Below the pieces are notes generated by a model. That model did not search any database. It was given only the letters and a program-made list of their open reading frames with translations, and was not told the origin of the DNA. Made by a program: the position numbers and the translations under genes. From NCBI GenBank assembly GCA_002428445.1, contig DIWJ01000084.1, positions 1 through 64,000 of the forward strand: DNA of 64,000 nucleotides, written 5' to 3'. The stretch is from Syntrophaceae bacterium UBA6109. GTDB lineage: Bacteria > Desulfobacterota > Syntrophia > Syntrophales > UBA6109. Positions 43,175 through 52,620 of the stretch are shown here, piece after piece (the stretch's first letter is position 1; each line of letters opens with the position of its first letter).

Positions 43175-45819
43175 AAAATGTCATGCCGAAGCTAAGATTT
43201 TTCTCGACTGCTGTCGCGATTTTCTGTCTTCTGGCCTTCGGTACGGCCTTTGCCGCGGAGCCCAAGACGATTGCGCTTTTCCCGTTCGACGTCTACAGCA
43301 AAGACAAGGCCGCAGACATCCGGGAGGATGTATATCGGGGACTTGCCAGGGAGATCGGCCGCTCAAAGAATTTCCGGTTGGTGGATCGGGAAACGCTGCT
43401 CCGGATCCTGGGAGGGAAAAGGATCGACGAAGCGACTGCGACCGCGGCGGCAAGAGAAGCGGGCGCCGACTATGCCATTGTCGGAAGCCTGTCGGAATTC
43501 GGAGAGGTGATCAGCACCGACGTCCGCATGATCGAAATCCGGACGGGGAAGGTCCTCCCCGGCATCATCGCCCAGGGAAGGCGCACGGAAGGCATCGCGC
43601 CCCTGCTGACTCAGCTGCGGACGAATCTGCTCCTCAAGATCTCGCTGGAGGACCGGATCGTCAAAATCGAATTTGAGGGCAATCGAAGAATTGAATCGGG
43701 GGCCATTCATCAGGTTCTGAAGAGCGCTCAGGGAGGGCTTTATTCGGAGGCCGACCTTAATGCCGACATCAAGGCCATTTACAAAATGGGGTATTTCACG
43801 GACGTCAGCGCCGATGTCAAGGAGGGTCCCGAGGGGAAGACCATAACGTTTCTGCTCCAGGAGAAGCCGCAGGTCACGGAAATCAGCATCCAGGGCAACA
43901 AGAAGATCGGAACCAGCGAGATTGAAGGGGTTCTGACCGTCCGGACCCGGCAGATCATCAGCCAGGAGAAGGTTAAGGCCGATGTCAAGAGGATCAAGAA
44001 TCTCTATGACAGCAAAGGATATTACAATGCGGAGGTCGCCGATTCGGTTGAAAAGGCGGGTGACAAGGATCTTCGCGTCGTCTTTCGGATCAAGGAAAAC
44101 GAGCAACTGTACATCCGCAGCATTCTCTTCCAAGGGAACCTCGCCTTCAGCAGCAAAGAGTTGAAGAACATGATGACGACCAACGAATGGGGAATCTTTC
44201 ATTTTCTGACGGATTCCGGAATTCTGAAGGTCGAGCAACTCAAGCAGGATGTGGCAAAACTGAACGTCTTTTATCTGAACAACGGCTTCATCAACGCCCA
44301 GGTCGGAGAACCGGAAATCGCCTACGACGCCAAAGGGATCACCGTCAAGATCTCCATTCAGGAGGGAAAGCAATTCCGGGTGGGCAAGGTCGCCATTTCG
44401 GGCGATCAGCTGAAAACACCTCACCAGCAACTCCTGGAGCAATTGAAACTCAACAGGCAGGAATTCTATAACCGGGAAATCGTGCTGAAGGATATCGAAT
44501 ATCTTACGCAGGCCTGCAACGACGAGGGCTACGCTTATGCTGACGTCGCTCCCCGTATCCAGCCGCTCGACAAGGAACAGAAAGTCGACGTGACCTACCA
44601 CCTCACCAAGGGACACCATGTTTATTTCAACCGGATCAATATCACCGGCAACACCAAGACCCGGGACAAGGTCATACGCCGCATGCTTTCGATCGTTGAA
44701 GGGGACCTGTACAGCAGCACCAAGCTCAAGGAAAGTTACATGGAGCTCAATCGTCTGCGGTACTTCGAGGAAGTCAATTTCCAGTCGGAAAAGGGACCAT
44801 CCGAGGAGCTCAGCGACGTGACCATCAACATCAAGGAAAAACCGACGGGCATGATCAGCGTCGGCGCCGGTTACAGCGCGCAGGAAAGCGTCCTCCTGAT
44901 GGCCCAGGTCGCCCAGCAGAATCTCTTCGGAAGGGGACAGACCCTGACCCTGAGGGCAAGCCACGGCTCCCGGTCGACCAACTACGAGCTTTCCTTCATT
45001 GAACCCTGGCTCTTCGACATCCCCCTCTGGAGCAAATACGACCTGTGGAACTACAGCCACGACTATGACACCTACTCTCTGGAAACCAACGGTTTCGGAA
45101 CGACCTTCGGTTATCCGCTGTGGGAACGGTGGACCGGCTATATCGGCTATCGGCTGAGCGAGAACAATATCAAGGATGTACGGAGCGACGCCTCCTCGTA
45201 TATCAAGAGGCAGGCCGGAAAGATCCTCTCCAGCATGATGAGCGTGTCTCTCGCCCGGGATACCACCGACGACTGGATGTTTCCGTCCAAAGGCACAAAA
45301 AACACCTTTTCCGTGGAGCATACCGGCGGCATCCTCCAAGGCGATACCAGCTTCACGCGTTACGGCATCACCTCTTCGTGGTTCCATCCTCTTCCCCTTT
45401 CGACTGTCTTCGCGATCCGCGGAAGGGGCGGATTCATGCACGCCAATGAGGGGAAGGAAATCCCCGTCTACGAACGCTACGTTCTTGGGGGAATCAACTC
45501 CCTGCGAGGACTGCAGGACGTGGGCCCGCGAGACCCTGCAACAGGCGATGTCATCGGCGGCTTGACGATGCTGAATTTTAATGTGGAATATATCTTTCCG
45601 CTGCTCAAGGACGCCGGCATGAAGGGAGTTCTATTTTTCGACACCGGCAACACTTGGGAAAGCGGCTACAACGTCAGCGACATGAGAAAGACGGCCGGAG
45701 TGGGCGTACGCTGGTATTCGCCCGTCGGGCCGCTGCGGCTGGAATGGGGATACGTTCTGGATCCCAAGGAGAACGAGCCGATCAGCCGTTGGGAATTCAC
45801 GATCGGGATGTTTATGTAG
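43171..45819 (+). CDS. bamA: Outer-membrane assembly factor BamA with an extra N-terminal domain
   Basis: An 882-residue Omp85 protein. After the signal peptide (about 1-28) comes an alpha/beta domain of roughly 125 residues (KTIALFPFDV, RLVDRETLLRIL, ADYAIVGSLSEF, IRTGKVLP) resembling the TolB-N/CsgG/FlgO group. Five POTRA domains follow from about residue 160 (KIEFEGNRRIESGAI to about 520) and then the barrel (about 545-882), with YVLGGINSLRG carrying the conserved loop and a C-terminal FTIGMFM. It would insert barrel proteins in the outer membrane. The TTG start at 43171 overlaps the lolD stop (TTGA); an ATG four codons later lacks its own ribosome site. Confidence 0.95.
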   Translation: MKNVMPKLRFFSTAVAIFCLLAFGTAFAAEPKTIALFPFDVYSKDKAADIREDVYRGLAREIGRSKNFRLVDRETLLRILGGKRIDEATATAAAREAGADYAIVGSLSEFGEVISTDVRMIEIRTGKVLPGIIAQGRRTEGIAPLLTQLRTNLLLKISLEDRIVKIEFEGNRRIESGAIHQVLKSAQGGLYSEADLNADIKAIYKMGYFTDVSADVKEGPEGKTITFLLQEKPQVTEISIQGNKKIGTSEIEGVLTVRTRQIISQEKVKADVKRIKNLYDSKGYYNAEVADSVEKAGDKDLRVVFRIKENEQLYIRSILFQGNLAFSSKELKNMMTTNEWGIFHFLTDSGILKVEQLKQDVAKLNVFYLNNGFINAQVGEPEIAYDAKGITVKISIQEGKQFRVGKVAISGDQLKTPHQQLLEQLKLNRQEFYNREIVLKDIEYLTQACNDEGYAYADVAPRIQPLDKEQKVDVTYHLTKGHHVYFNRINITGNTKTRDKVIRRMLSIVEGDLYSSTKLKESYMELNRLRYFEEVNFQSEKGPSEELSDVTINIKEKPTGMISVGAGYSAQESVLLMAQVAQQNLFGRGQTLTLRASHGSRSTNYELSFIEPWLFDIPLWSKYDLWNYSHDYDTYSLETNGFGTTFGYPLWERWTGYIGYRLSENNIKDVRSDASSYIKRQAGKILSSMMSVSLARDTTDDWMFPSKGTKNTFSVEHTGGILQGDTSFTRYGITSSWFHPLPLSTVFAIRGRGGFMHANEGKEIPVYERYVLGGINSLRGLQDVGPRDPATGDVIGGLTMLNFNVEYIFPLLKDAGMKGVLFFDTGNTWESGYNVSDMRKTAGVGVRWYSPVGPLRLEWGYVLDPKENEPISRWEFTIGMFM

Positions 45820-45889
45820 ACGGCGGCAAGGCCTCGGGGATTGGAGCCCCGCGGAAATGGCAGCAACGACAAACCGCAGAACACGGGTG

Positions 45890-45907
45890 TTCGGCATTCC
45901 TGCCGAA
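45890..45907 (+). promoter_or_regulatory. Perfect hairpin between bamA and skp
   Basis: TTCGGCA/TGCCGAA with a four-base loop, in the 147-base gap; a second stem CGGGG/CCCCG lies at about 45837-45853. With no U tract they are more likely mRNA processing or stability elements that adjust skp relative to bamA than terminators. Confidence 0.4.
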
Positions 45908-45966
45908 GAATCCTGCAAAAAAACACTCACGACGGGTGAGAAACGATTTCTAAGGGGGAATATCCT

Positions 45967-46500
45967 ATGAAAAGAACCACGTTACTGATTTCCGGATTGG
46001 CATTGGCCCTTTTGCTGATCGGCGCGAATACGGCATCGGCGGCCGAGAAGGTCGGCTTTATCGACATCCGGGAAGTCATGATCTCTTCCAATGCGGGCAA
46101 GAAGGCAGCCGAAGACTTCAAGAAGACCTTTGAAAAGAGCAAGGCAGGCATCACGGAGAAGGAAAATGAGCTCCGGCGGCTCAAGGATGACCTGGAAAAA
46201 CAGCGTCCGCTGCTCACGGAAAATGCCTTCAAGGACAAGACCTCCGCCTACGAGAAGAAATTCCGCGATTACCAGATTACGGTGAAGGATGCCAACGATG
46301 ACCTTCAGAACAAGGAGCAGGATCTGGCCAAGACCCTCATCCCGGAGATTCTCAAGGTCGTCCAGACGATTGGCGAAAGGGAGAAGTTCGCGATGGTCAT
46401 CGACGTGAGCGCCGTACCCGTCGCCTATCACTCCAAGGAGAACGACCTGACCAGGCGTGTCACAGAGGAGTTCAATCGAACATACAAACCGAAGAAATAA
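45967..46500 (+). CDS. skp: Periplasmic chaperone Skp/OmpH family
   Basis: A 177-residue protein with a signal peptide (MKRTTLLI... ending TASAA) and a long Lys/Glu-rich coiled coil (about residues 55-130), the tentacles of the Skp trimer; [10 protein letters not shown] is the conserved first strand after cleavage. It holds unfolded outer-membrane proteins on their way to BamA. The position between bamA and lpxD is the classic one. GGGGGAA precedes the ATG. Confidence 0.92.
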   Translation: MKRTTLLISGLALALLLIGANTASAAEKVGFIDIREVMISSNAGKKAAEDFKKTFEKSKAGITEKENELRRLKDDLEKQRPLLTENAFKDKTSAYEKKFRDYQITVKDANDDLQNKEQDLAKTLIPEILKVVQTIGEREKFAMVIDVSAVPVAYHSKENDLTRRVTEEFNRTYKPKK

Positions 46501-46531
46501 TGGCATATTTCTTCACAAGACCGCGGGAAAG

Positions 46532-47581
46532 ATGGACAAGACAAAAGGGAAAACCCTGGAGGAAATCGCTCGGATCGTGGACGGCCAGGTCCGGGGGGAC
46601 GGGAGCGTCAGGATTGACGGGATTCGCCCCTTGCAGGAGGCAGGCGGGGGCGATTTGTCTTTCCTCGCCAACCCCCGTTACAAACGCCAGATCGAAACCA
46701 CTAAGGCCGTCGCGATTCTCGTCGGCAGGGATGTCCGGGCCGACGGGAAAAACCTCCTGGTCGTACCCGATCCCTATCGCACCCTCGGCGTTCTGATGCG
46801 TCTGTTCTACCCTCCGGAAACCCATGCGGCGGGGGTCAGCCCTTCCGCCGTTGTCGAAGAGGGCGCGGAAGTCTCCGCCGAAGCGACTCTCTGCCCTCAT
46901 GTGTATGTGGCTCGGGGCGCGAAGATCATGCGGCGCGCCGTTCTGCACCCCGGCGTCTATATCGGCGAGGAAGCGGTCGTAGAGGAAGACAGCATCCTCC
47001 ATCCCAACGTCGCCGTCTATCGGGGATGCCGCATCGGCAAGCGGGTGATCCTGCACGCCGGAGTGGTGGTGGGAAGCGACGGTTTCGGGTTTGCAGCCCC
47101 GGGTACGAACAACGAGAAGATCCCTCAGATCGGCATCGTGCAAATCGACGACGACGTGGAAATCGGCGCCAATACGACCATCGATCGCGGAACGTTCGGA
47201 CGCACATGGATCCGGCAGGGTGCAAAAATCGACAACTTGGTGCAGGTCGCCCATAACGTCGTCATCGGCGAGAACTCGATCGTGGCGGCGCAAACCGGTA
47301 TTTCGGGAAGTGCCAAGATCGGCAGGGGCGTCCTCGTTGGCGGTCAAACGGGCATTGTCGGTCACATCACGATCGGCGACGGATCAATGATCGCCGCCAG
47401 ATCGGGCATCCATAAGGACGTTCCTCCGGGGTCGGTGGTTGCAGGCGCCCCGCACAAACCCCATCGCGAGTGGCTGAGGACGGAAGCCTGCATCGCCAAG
47501 CTTCCCGAGTTGAGACGAACGCTCTTGAATCTTGAGAAGAAGGTGGAGGCGATGGGAAAAGGTACGGGCGACAAGGAGTAG
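46532..47581 (+). CDS. lpxD: UDP-3-O-acylglucosamine N-acyltransferase LpxD
   Basis: A 349-residue enzyme adding the second acyl chain in lipid A synthesis. The N-terminal uridine-binding domain (about 1-100; [10 protein letters not shown]) precedes a left-handed beta helix of hexapeptide repeats (about 100-310). Catalytic His lies in [19 protein letters not shown] and TIDRGTFG are family marks. The ATG at 46532 is used; an earlier GTG-type frame start overlaps skp. Downstream comes lpxA without the usual fabZ between. Confidence 0.95.
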   Translation: MDKTKGKTLEEIARIVDGQVRGDGSVRIDGIRPLQEAGGGDLSFLANPRYKRQIETTKAVAILVGRDVRADGKNLLVVPDPYRTLGVLMRLFYPPETHAAGVSPSAVVEEGAEVSAEATLCPHVYVARGAKIMRRAVLHPGVYIGEEAVVEEDSILHPNVAVYRGCRIGKRVILHAGVVVGSDGFGFAAPGTNNEKIPQIGIVQIDDDVEIGANTTIDRGTFGRTWIRQGAKIDNLVQVAHNVVIGENSIVAAQTGISGSAKIGRGVLVGGQTGIVGHITIGDGSMIAARSGIHKDVPPGSVVAGAPHKPHREWLRTEACIAKLPELRRTLLNLEKKVEAMGKGTGDKE

Positions 47582-47692
47582 CAGGCCGGCAGCCCCATTT
47601 CGAAGAAGCCACGTTCTCTTGGACATACTGAAAGCATTGTGCCGCGGCAGGACGCTTTCAAATTCATCTGTTGCAGGAAGAGGTTTGTGCCC

Positions 47693-48466
47693 ATGAAGAT
47701 CCATCCCACGGCCGTCATTTCACCCGATGCCCGTCTCGAGGAAGGCGTCGAGATCGGTCCCTATGCCTATGTGGGACCTTTCGTGAACATCGGGAAAAAC
47801 ACCGTCATCGGCCCCCATGCCGTCGTTCAGGAGCACACCGATATCGGCGAAGGCTGCCGCATCTACCAGTTCGCGTCGATCGGTGGCGAGCCCCAGGATC
47901 TGAAGTACAAGGGCGAAATCACGAAGGTCATCATCGGCAGTTTCAATACGATTCGCGAATACGTCACGATCAATCGCGCAACGACCGCCGATATCGGCGT
48001 CACCATGATCGGCGATCGCAATCTCATCATGGCGTATTGCCACGTCGCCCACAATTGCAAGCTCGGCAACAACATCATCATGGCCAACGCGGCGAACCTT
48101 GCCGGGCATATCCATGTCGAGGATTACGCCATCATCGGGGGTCTTTCGGGCATCCACCAGTTCGCGAGGATCGGCGCGCACTGCATCGTCGGCGGGGCTT
48201 CGGCCGTGGCCAAGGATGTTCCTCCCTTCCTGATGGTCTCGGGGAATTATGCGAAACCCTACGGTCTTAACCTGATCGGGTTGCGGCGCCGGGGTTTCCA
48301 GGAAGAGACCATCCAGGCGCTCAAACGGACCTATCGCCTCGTCTTCCGCTCCGCCCTGCTTCTGTCGGAGGCCATAGCCAGAATTCAGCAGGAAGTCCCG
48401 GATCTTCCCGAAGTCCGCCAGTTCGTCGAATTTCTTCGGACCTCCCGCAGGGGGATCTGCCGGTAA
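47693..48466 (+). CDS. lpxA: UDP-N-acetylglucosamine acyltransferase LpxA
   Basis: A 257-residue left-handed beta-helix enzyme catalysing the first step of lipid A synthesis. Hexapeptide repeats fill about 1-185; catalytic His is in [20 protein letters not shown] follows, and the C-terminal helices begin at GLRRRGF. Length is normal. It is directly followed by a GnnA-like gene, an arrangement known from bacteria whose LpxA uses the 3-amino sugar UDP-GlcNAc3N. Whether this LpxA does so cannot be read here. Confidence 0.95.
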   Translation: MKIHPTAVISPDARLEEGVEIGPYAYVGPFVNIGKNTVIGPHAVVQEHTDIGEGCRIYQFASIGGEPQDLKYKGEITKVIIGSFNTIREYVTINRATTADIGVTMIGDRNLIMAYCHVAHNCKLGNNIIMANAANLAGHIHVEDYAIIGGLSGIHQFARIGAHCIVGGASAVAKDVPPFLMVSGNYAKPYGLNLIGLRRRGFQEETIQALKRTYRLVFRSALLLSEAIARIQQEVPDLPEVRQFVEFLRTSRRGICR

Positions 48467-48472
48467 TTGCCT

Positions 48473-49414
48473 ATGAAAATTCATAAGGTAGGAGTGGTAG
48501 GTGTCGGCCACCTTGGCACATACCACCTGCAAAAATATCAAAAGCTTCAGGCGTCTATCGCTGCCGTTGCGGACAGCTCGCCCGAACGGGCAAAGGTTGC
48601 GGCGGACCTCTATGGATGCCCCGCCTTTACGGACTACCGGGAAATGACCGGTGCGGTAGATGCGGTCAGTATCGCTGTCCCGACGGCTTTTCACCATGCG
48701 GTCGCTTCGGTCTTTCTCGATGCGGGAGTCCACGTTCTTCTCGAGAAGCCGATCGCAACGACCCTGGAGGAGGCGGATGATCTCATCGCCCGCGCGGACC
48801 GGAAAGGCGTCGTCCTGCAGGTGGGATTCGTCGAACGGTTCAACCCGGCCATCGTCGCCCTCGAGCAGGTCATCGACAGACCCATGTTTATCGAGACGCA
48901 TCGGCTTCATCCATTTTTCGAGCGCGGGACGGACGTCGACGTCGTTCTGGATCTCATGGTTCATGATCTCGACATCATCCTGAATTTCGTCCGCTCGCCG
49001 CTTCAGCGCGTCGAGGCGGTTGGAATCCCGGTCCTCTCGGAAAAGGTCGATATCGCCAACGCGCGCATCGTCTTCGAGAACGGATGCGTCGCCAACATTA
49101 CCGCCAGCCGCGTCACCGGCAAGACCATGCAGAAGATCCGCTTTTTCGGCCCGGAGGGTTATCATTCCGTCGACTACGCAAAACGGGAGTTGGTCTCGCT
49201 CGGCAGGAGGAAGAAGGGGAACGGAGAAACGGAAATCGTCGACAACAAGGTCGCGGTCAGGCTGCAGGATCCGCTGGAAGAAGAGATCCGGTCCTTTCTG
49301 GAGGCGGCAGCCAACGGCGGGGAGCCCAAAGTGTCCGGCAGGGAGGCGCGGAAATCCTTGGCCCTGGCCCTGGCCATTCTCCAGGCCATGAAAACACAGG
49401 AGGCGCTGCTGTGA
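48473..49414 (+). CDS. Gfo/Idh/MocA oxidoreductase, GnnA-like
   Basis: A 313-residue NAD-dependent sugar oxidoreductase: GVVGVGHLGTYH (dinucleotide loop), LEKPIATTLEEAD with the catalytic-motif Lys (EKP), and HDLDIILNF with the conserved His/Asp. Position between lpxA and lpxB fits GnnA, which oxidises UDP-GlcNAc at C3 so that the aminotransferase GnnB can make UDP-GlcNAc3N. The partner gene immediately downstream is a remnant (49411-49662). The ATG at 48473 is seven bases after the lpxA stop. Confidence 0.85.
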   Translation: MKIHKVGVVGVGHLGTYHLQKYQKLQASIAAVADSSPERAKVAADLYGCPAFTDYREMTGAVDAVSIAVPTAFHHAVASVFLDAGVHVLLEKPIATTLEEADDLIARADRKGVVLQVGFVERFNPAIVALEQVIDRPMFIETHRLHPFFERGTDVDVVLDLMVHDLDIILNFVRSPLQRVEAVGIPVLSEKVDIANARIVFENGCVANITASRVTGKTMQKIRFFGPEGYHSVDYAKRELVSLGRRKKGNGETEIVDNKVAVRLQDPLEEEIRSFLEAAANGGEPKVSGREARKSLALALAILQAMKTQEALL

Positions 49415-49662
49415 TCCAGAGGGTCGACCTGAAGCGGCAGGGTCATGCCATGAAAGAGGAAATTGACGGCGCCGTCCAGGAGGTGCTGTCGAGCACGCAG
49501 TTTATCCCCGGCCCGAACATCGCGCAGCGTTCCCTCCGTCATCAGGAAGTCTTCGCCACCCCCCTGCCGGGAGAACCGGAGAAGATGCCGGCGAGCGAAG
49601 CCCTTGCCGCCACGGAGCAAGAGATCCGGCGGATCGGCAACGTGATCAACCATGCAATCTGA
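49411..49662 (+). pseudogene. Internally deleted DegT/DnrJ (gnnB-like) aminotransferase remnant
   Basis: An 83-codon frame starting at a GTG that overlaps the gnnA-like stop (GTGA). Residues 1-38 (RVDLKRQGHAMKEEIDGAVQ, then VLSSTQFIPGP) match the N-terminus of DegT/DnrJ sugar aminotransferases, and residues about 43-83 (RHQEVFATPLPG, MPASEALAAT, EQEIRRIGNVI) match their C-terminus. The roughly 280-300 residues between, with the PLP Lys, are missing, as is the short LSLP-type segment before EQEI. The frame is kept through to a stop that overlaps lpxB by 11 bases. It cannot be an active aminotransferase. It is most simply a deleted gnnB. Confidence 0.75.
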
Positions 49663-50848
49663 ACGCCCCCTGTCTCCCGACCGGCCCGCCGGAAACGGCG
49701 GAACAGCTTCGCGGCGAATTCTCATCGTCGCAGGAGAAGCCTCGGGCGACCTGCACGGATCGAACCTTGTCCGTCAGATGAAAACCCTCGAACCGGGACT
49801 TCGTTTCTACGGCGTGGGCGGGAGGAAAATGCGGGAAGCAGGCGTGGAGCTGACCGCGGATATCGCCGATATGGCGGTTGTCGGCCTGACCGAGGTTGTA
49901 AAGAAAATCCCCGCGATCCTCGGCGTTCGGCAAAGATTGAAGTCCTCCCTGGACCGGGAAAGACCCGACCTGGCCATCCTCATCGATTATCCCGACTTCA
50001 ATCTGCCGATGGCGAAACTGGCCCAAAGCAGGGGAATCCCGGTTTTCTATTACATCAGCCCGCAGGTCTGGGCCTGGCGAAAGGGAAGGATCGGACAGAT
50101 CGGAAGAACCGTCGATAAAATGGCCGTCATCCTGCCCTTTGAAGAGGAAATTTACCGCGCCTCCGGCGTGGACGTCTCCTTCGTCGGCCATCCGCTCCTG
50201 GACGCCGTCAAGATCCGGTACAGCCGGGACGAGGCCTTGCGCAGATTCGGTCTGGCGGAAGGGCTCCGGACGGTCGCCCTGCTGCCGGGAAGCCGCCCTT
50301 CCGAAGTGGAGAGGATGCTGCCGGAGATGATGAAGATGGCCGCCATCCTCGAGCGGAAGCTTCCGTCCCTCCAGTTCGTGCTGCCCGTCGCAGACAGTCT
50401 TCGGGCGGAAACGGTGGAGGATATCCTGCGCCTCTTCGGAACGAAGATCGCGCTTGTTCGCGACGACATTTACGACGCCATCGCCCTGGCCGATCTGGCC
50501 GTTGTGACATCGGGAACGGCCACATTGGAAACCGCCTTGCTGGAAAAACCGATGATCATCGTGTACAAGATATCAAGGCTGTCTTACGCCGTGGGCAGGG
50601 TGGTCATCAAGGTGCCCTGCATCGGCCTCGTTAACATCATCGCCGGAAAAAAAATCGTGCCGGAGTTGATTCAGGATGAAGCCCGGGCGGAACGGATGGC
50701 GGCCGAAGCGATGGACATCCTGGAATCCCCGGAGCGGCAGTCGACCATGAAACGGGAGTTGGCCCTGCTGCGCCGGAACATGGGAACGGCGGGGGCCTCC
50801 GAACGGGCCGCCCGCATCGCCCTCGCCACGATGCAGAAATTTCGTTAA
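49652..50848 (+). CDS. lpxB: Lipid-A-disaccharide synthase LpxB
   Basis: A 398-residue glycosyltransferase (GT19) that joins UDP-diacylglucosamine to lipid X. ILIVAGEASGDLHGS is the N-terminal signature, followed by YGVGG.KM, IDYPDFNL, YYISPQVWAWRKGR, VGHPLLD and LLPGSRPSE, all diagnostic. About 20 extra residues precede the usual start; no better start is seen. It overlaps the gnnB remnant and is followed by msbA. Confidence 0.95.
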   Translation: MQSERPLSPDRPAGNGGTASRRILIVAGEASGDLHGSNLVRQMKTLEPGLRFYGVGGRKMREAGVELTADIADMAVVGLTEVVKKIPAILGVRQRLKSSLDRERPDLAILIDYPDFNLPMAKLAQSRGIPVFYYISPQVWAWRKGRIGQIGRTVDKMAVILPFEEEIYRASGVDVSFVGHPLLDAVKIRYSRDEALRRFGLAEGLRTVALLPGSRPSEVERMLPEMMKMAAILERKLPSLQFVLPVADSLRAETVEDILRLFGTKIALVRDDIYDAIALADLAVVTSGTATLETALLEKPMIIVYKISRLSYAVGRVVIKVPCIGLVNIIAGKKIVPELIQDEARAERMAAEAMDILESPERQSTMKRELALLRRNMGTAGASERAARIALATMQKFR

Positions 50849-50868
50849 GAAAGAACGTCAGGACGCTC

Positions 50869-52620
50869 ATGGAAATCTTCAAACGATTGCTCCAACTTGC
50901 CAAGCCTTACATGGCGCGCTTCCTGATAGCCATGGGCTGCATGCTCGTCGTCGGAGCCTGCACATCGGGGCTCGCATTTCTGGTCAAACCTGCCCTCGAC
51001 GGCATCTTTTTCAACCGGGACGCCTCAACGCTCAAATGGATTCCCATCGCCGTTGTCGCGATCTACTTCATCAAGGGCGCCTGCAACTACTCGCAGACGA
51101 TTCTCATGAGCTACATCGGCCTCCGGATCATCGCCGATCTGCGCAATCGCCTGTACCGCCAGATCCAGATGCAGTCCCTCGCTTTCTTCACCAAGAATCC
51201 TACGGGGATCCTGATGTCGCGGATCACCAATGACGTGGGATTCATCCAGGGAGCGGTATCGGAAGCGATTACGAGCCTCCTCAAGGATTCCTCGACCCTG
51301 ATCGGCCTCGTCTTCGTGATCTTCTATCAGGATTGGAAGCTCGCCATCATCGCGATGTTCGTTTTTCCGCTCACCATTTATCCCATCGCAAAGTTCGGCC
51401 AGAAGATGCGCAGCGTCGCAACGCGGACCCAGTTGACCTGGGGATCCCTGAGCAGTCTCCTGCAGGAGACGATCGCCGGGACAAGGATCGTCAAGGCTTT
51501 CGGCATGGAAGAATACGAAAACGGGAGATTCGCCGCAGAGAACGAGCGCCTTTTCCGCCTCAACCTGAAGGCCGTCTCGATCACCGCCCTGTCGAGCCCC
51601 CTCATGGAATTCCTCGGCGGAATCGGAATCGCCGTCATCATCTTCTACGGCGGCTACCAGGTCCTCCAGGGAAACTCCACGCCGGGAACGTTCTTCTCGT
51701 TCCTCACCGCGCTGATCATGCTTTACGAACCGGTCAAGAGGCTCACCAACGTCAACAATACGATCCAACAGGGAATCGCCGGCGCCGAAAGGGTCTTCCG
51801 CACAATCGACGCCCTGCCGGAGATCCGCAACAAGCCGGATGCGCTTCCCCTTCCGACAATTTCAAACACAATCGAGATCCGCAACGTGGGATTCGCCTAC
51901 GAAGATGCGCCTGTCCTGAAAGATGTCCGCCTTACCATCCGCGCGGGAGAGGCGATCGCGTTTGTGGGAACGAGCGGCAGCGGGAAGACCACGCTGGTGA
52001 ACCTGATCCCCCGGTTCTACGATGTCGGAGAAGGCCAGATCCTGATCGACGGCCGCGATATCCGGGACGTGACGATCGAGTCCCTGCGCGCCCAGATCGG
52101 TATCGTCACCCAGCAGACGATCCTTTTCAACGACACCGTGCGGAACAACATCGCCTACGGAAGCAGGGAAAAATCGGAAGAAGACATCATCCGGGCGGCC
52201 CGGGCGGCCAATGCCCACGATTTCATCGCCAACCTGCCGCAGGGCTACGACACAATCATCGGCGAACAGGGAGCGAAGCTTTCCGGCGGAGAGAGGCAGC
52301 GGATCTCCATCGCCCGTGCCCTGCTCAAGGATGCGCCGATTCTCATCCTCGACGAGGCGACCTCCTCGCTCGACACGGAGGCGGAAAGCGAGGTGCAGAT
52401 CGCCCTGGAAAACCTCATGAAGGGCCGGACGACGCTGGTGATCGCGCACCGTCTTTCGACAATCCGCAATGCGGACCGCATCATCGTCCTCGCGAACGGC
52501 CGGATTATCGAGGAGGGCACGCACGAATCCCTGATGGCGCTGCAGGGCGAGTACTGTCGACTCTACTCGATGCAATTCCGGGAAGAAGGCGACAACGGGG
52601 AAAATGGCCGGGTTACGTGA
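50869..52620 (+). CDS. msbA: Lipid A export ABC transporter MsbA
   Basis: A 583-residue half-transporter: six membrane segments (about 15-310) fused to an ATPase with Walker A GTSGSGKTT, signature LSGGERQRISIARAL, Walker B ILILDEATSSLD and switch His in IAHRLSTI. It flips core-lipid A across the inner membrane as a homodimer. Its stop lies 17 bases inside lpxK, a common msbA-lpxK coupling. Confidence 0.93.
   Translation: MEIFKRLLQLAKPYMARFLIAMGCMLVVGACTSGLAFLVKPALDGIFFNRDASTLKWIPIAVVAIYFIKGACNYSQTILMSYIGLRIIADLRNRLYRQIQMQSLAFFTKNPTGILMSRITNDVGFIQGAVSEAITSLLKDSSTLIGLVFVIFYQDWKLAIIAMFVFPLTIYPIAKFGQKMRSVATRTQLTWGSLSSLLQETIAGTRIVKAFGMEEYENGRFAAENERLFRLNLKAVSITALSSPLMEFLGGIGIAVIIFYGGYQVLQGNSTPGTFFSFLTALIMLYEPVKRLTNVNNTIQQGIAGAERVFRTIDALPEIRNKPDALPLPTISNTIEIRNVGFAYEDAPVLKDVRLTIRAGEAIAFVGTSGSGKTTLVNLIPRFYDVGEGQILIDGRDIRDVTIESLRAQIGIVTQQTILFNDTVRNNIAYGSREKSEEDIIRAARAANAHDFIANLPQGYDTIIGEQGAKLSGGERQRISIARALLKDAPILILDEATSSLDTEAESEVQIALENLMKGRTTLVIAHRLSTIRNADRIIVLANGRIIEEGTHESLMALQGEYCRLYSMQFREEGDNGENGRVT

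Noticed and set aside
43363..45441. A 692-residue open frame on the minus strand
   Set aside because: It lies wholly antisense to bamA, has no recognisable domain and arises from codon bias in a GC-rich gene.
47720..49165. A 481-residue minus-strand open frame
   Set aside because: Antisense to lpxA and the gnnA-like gene, both of which are certain.
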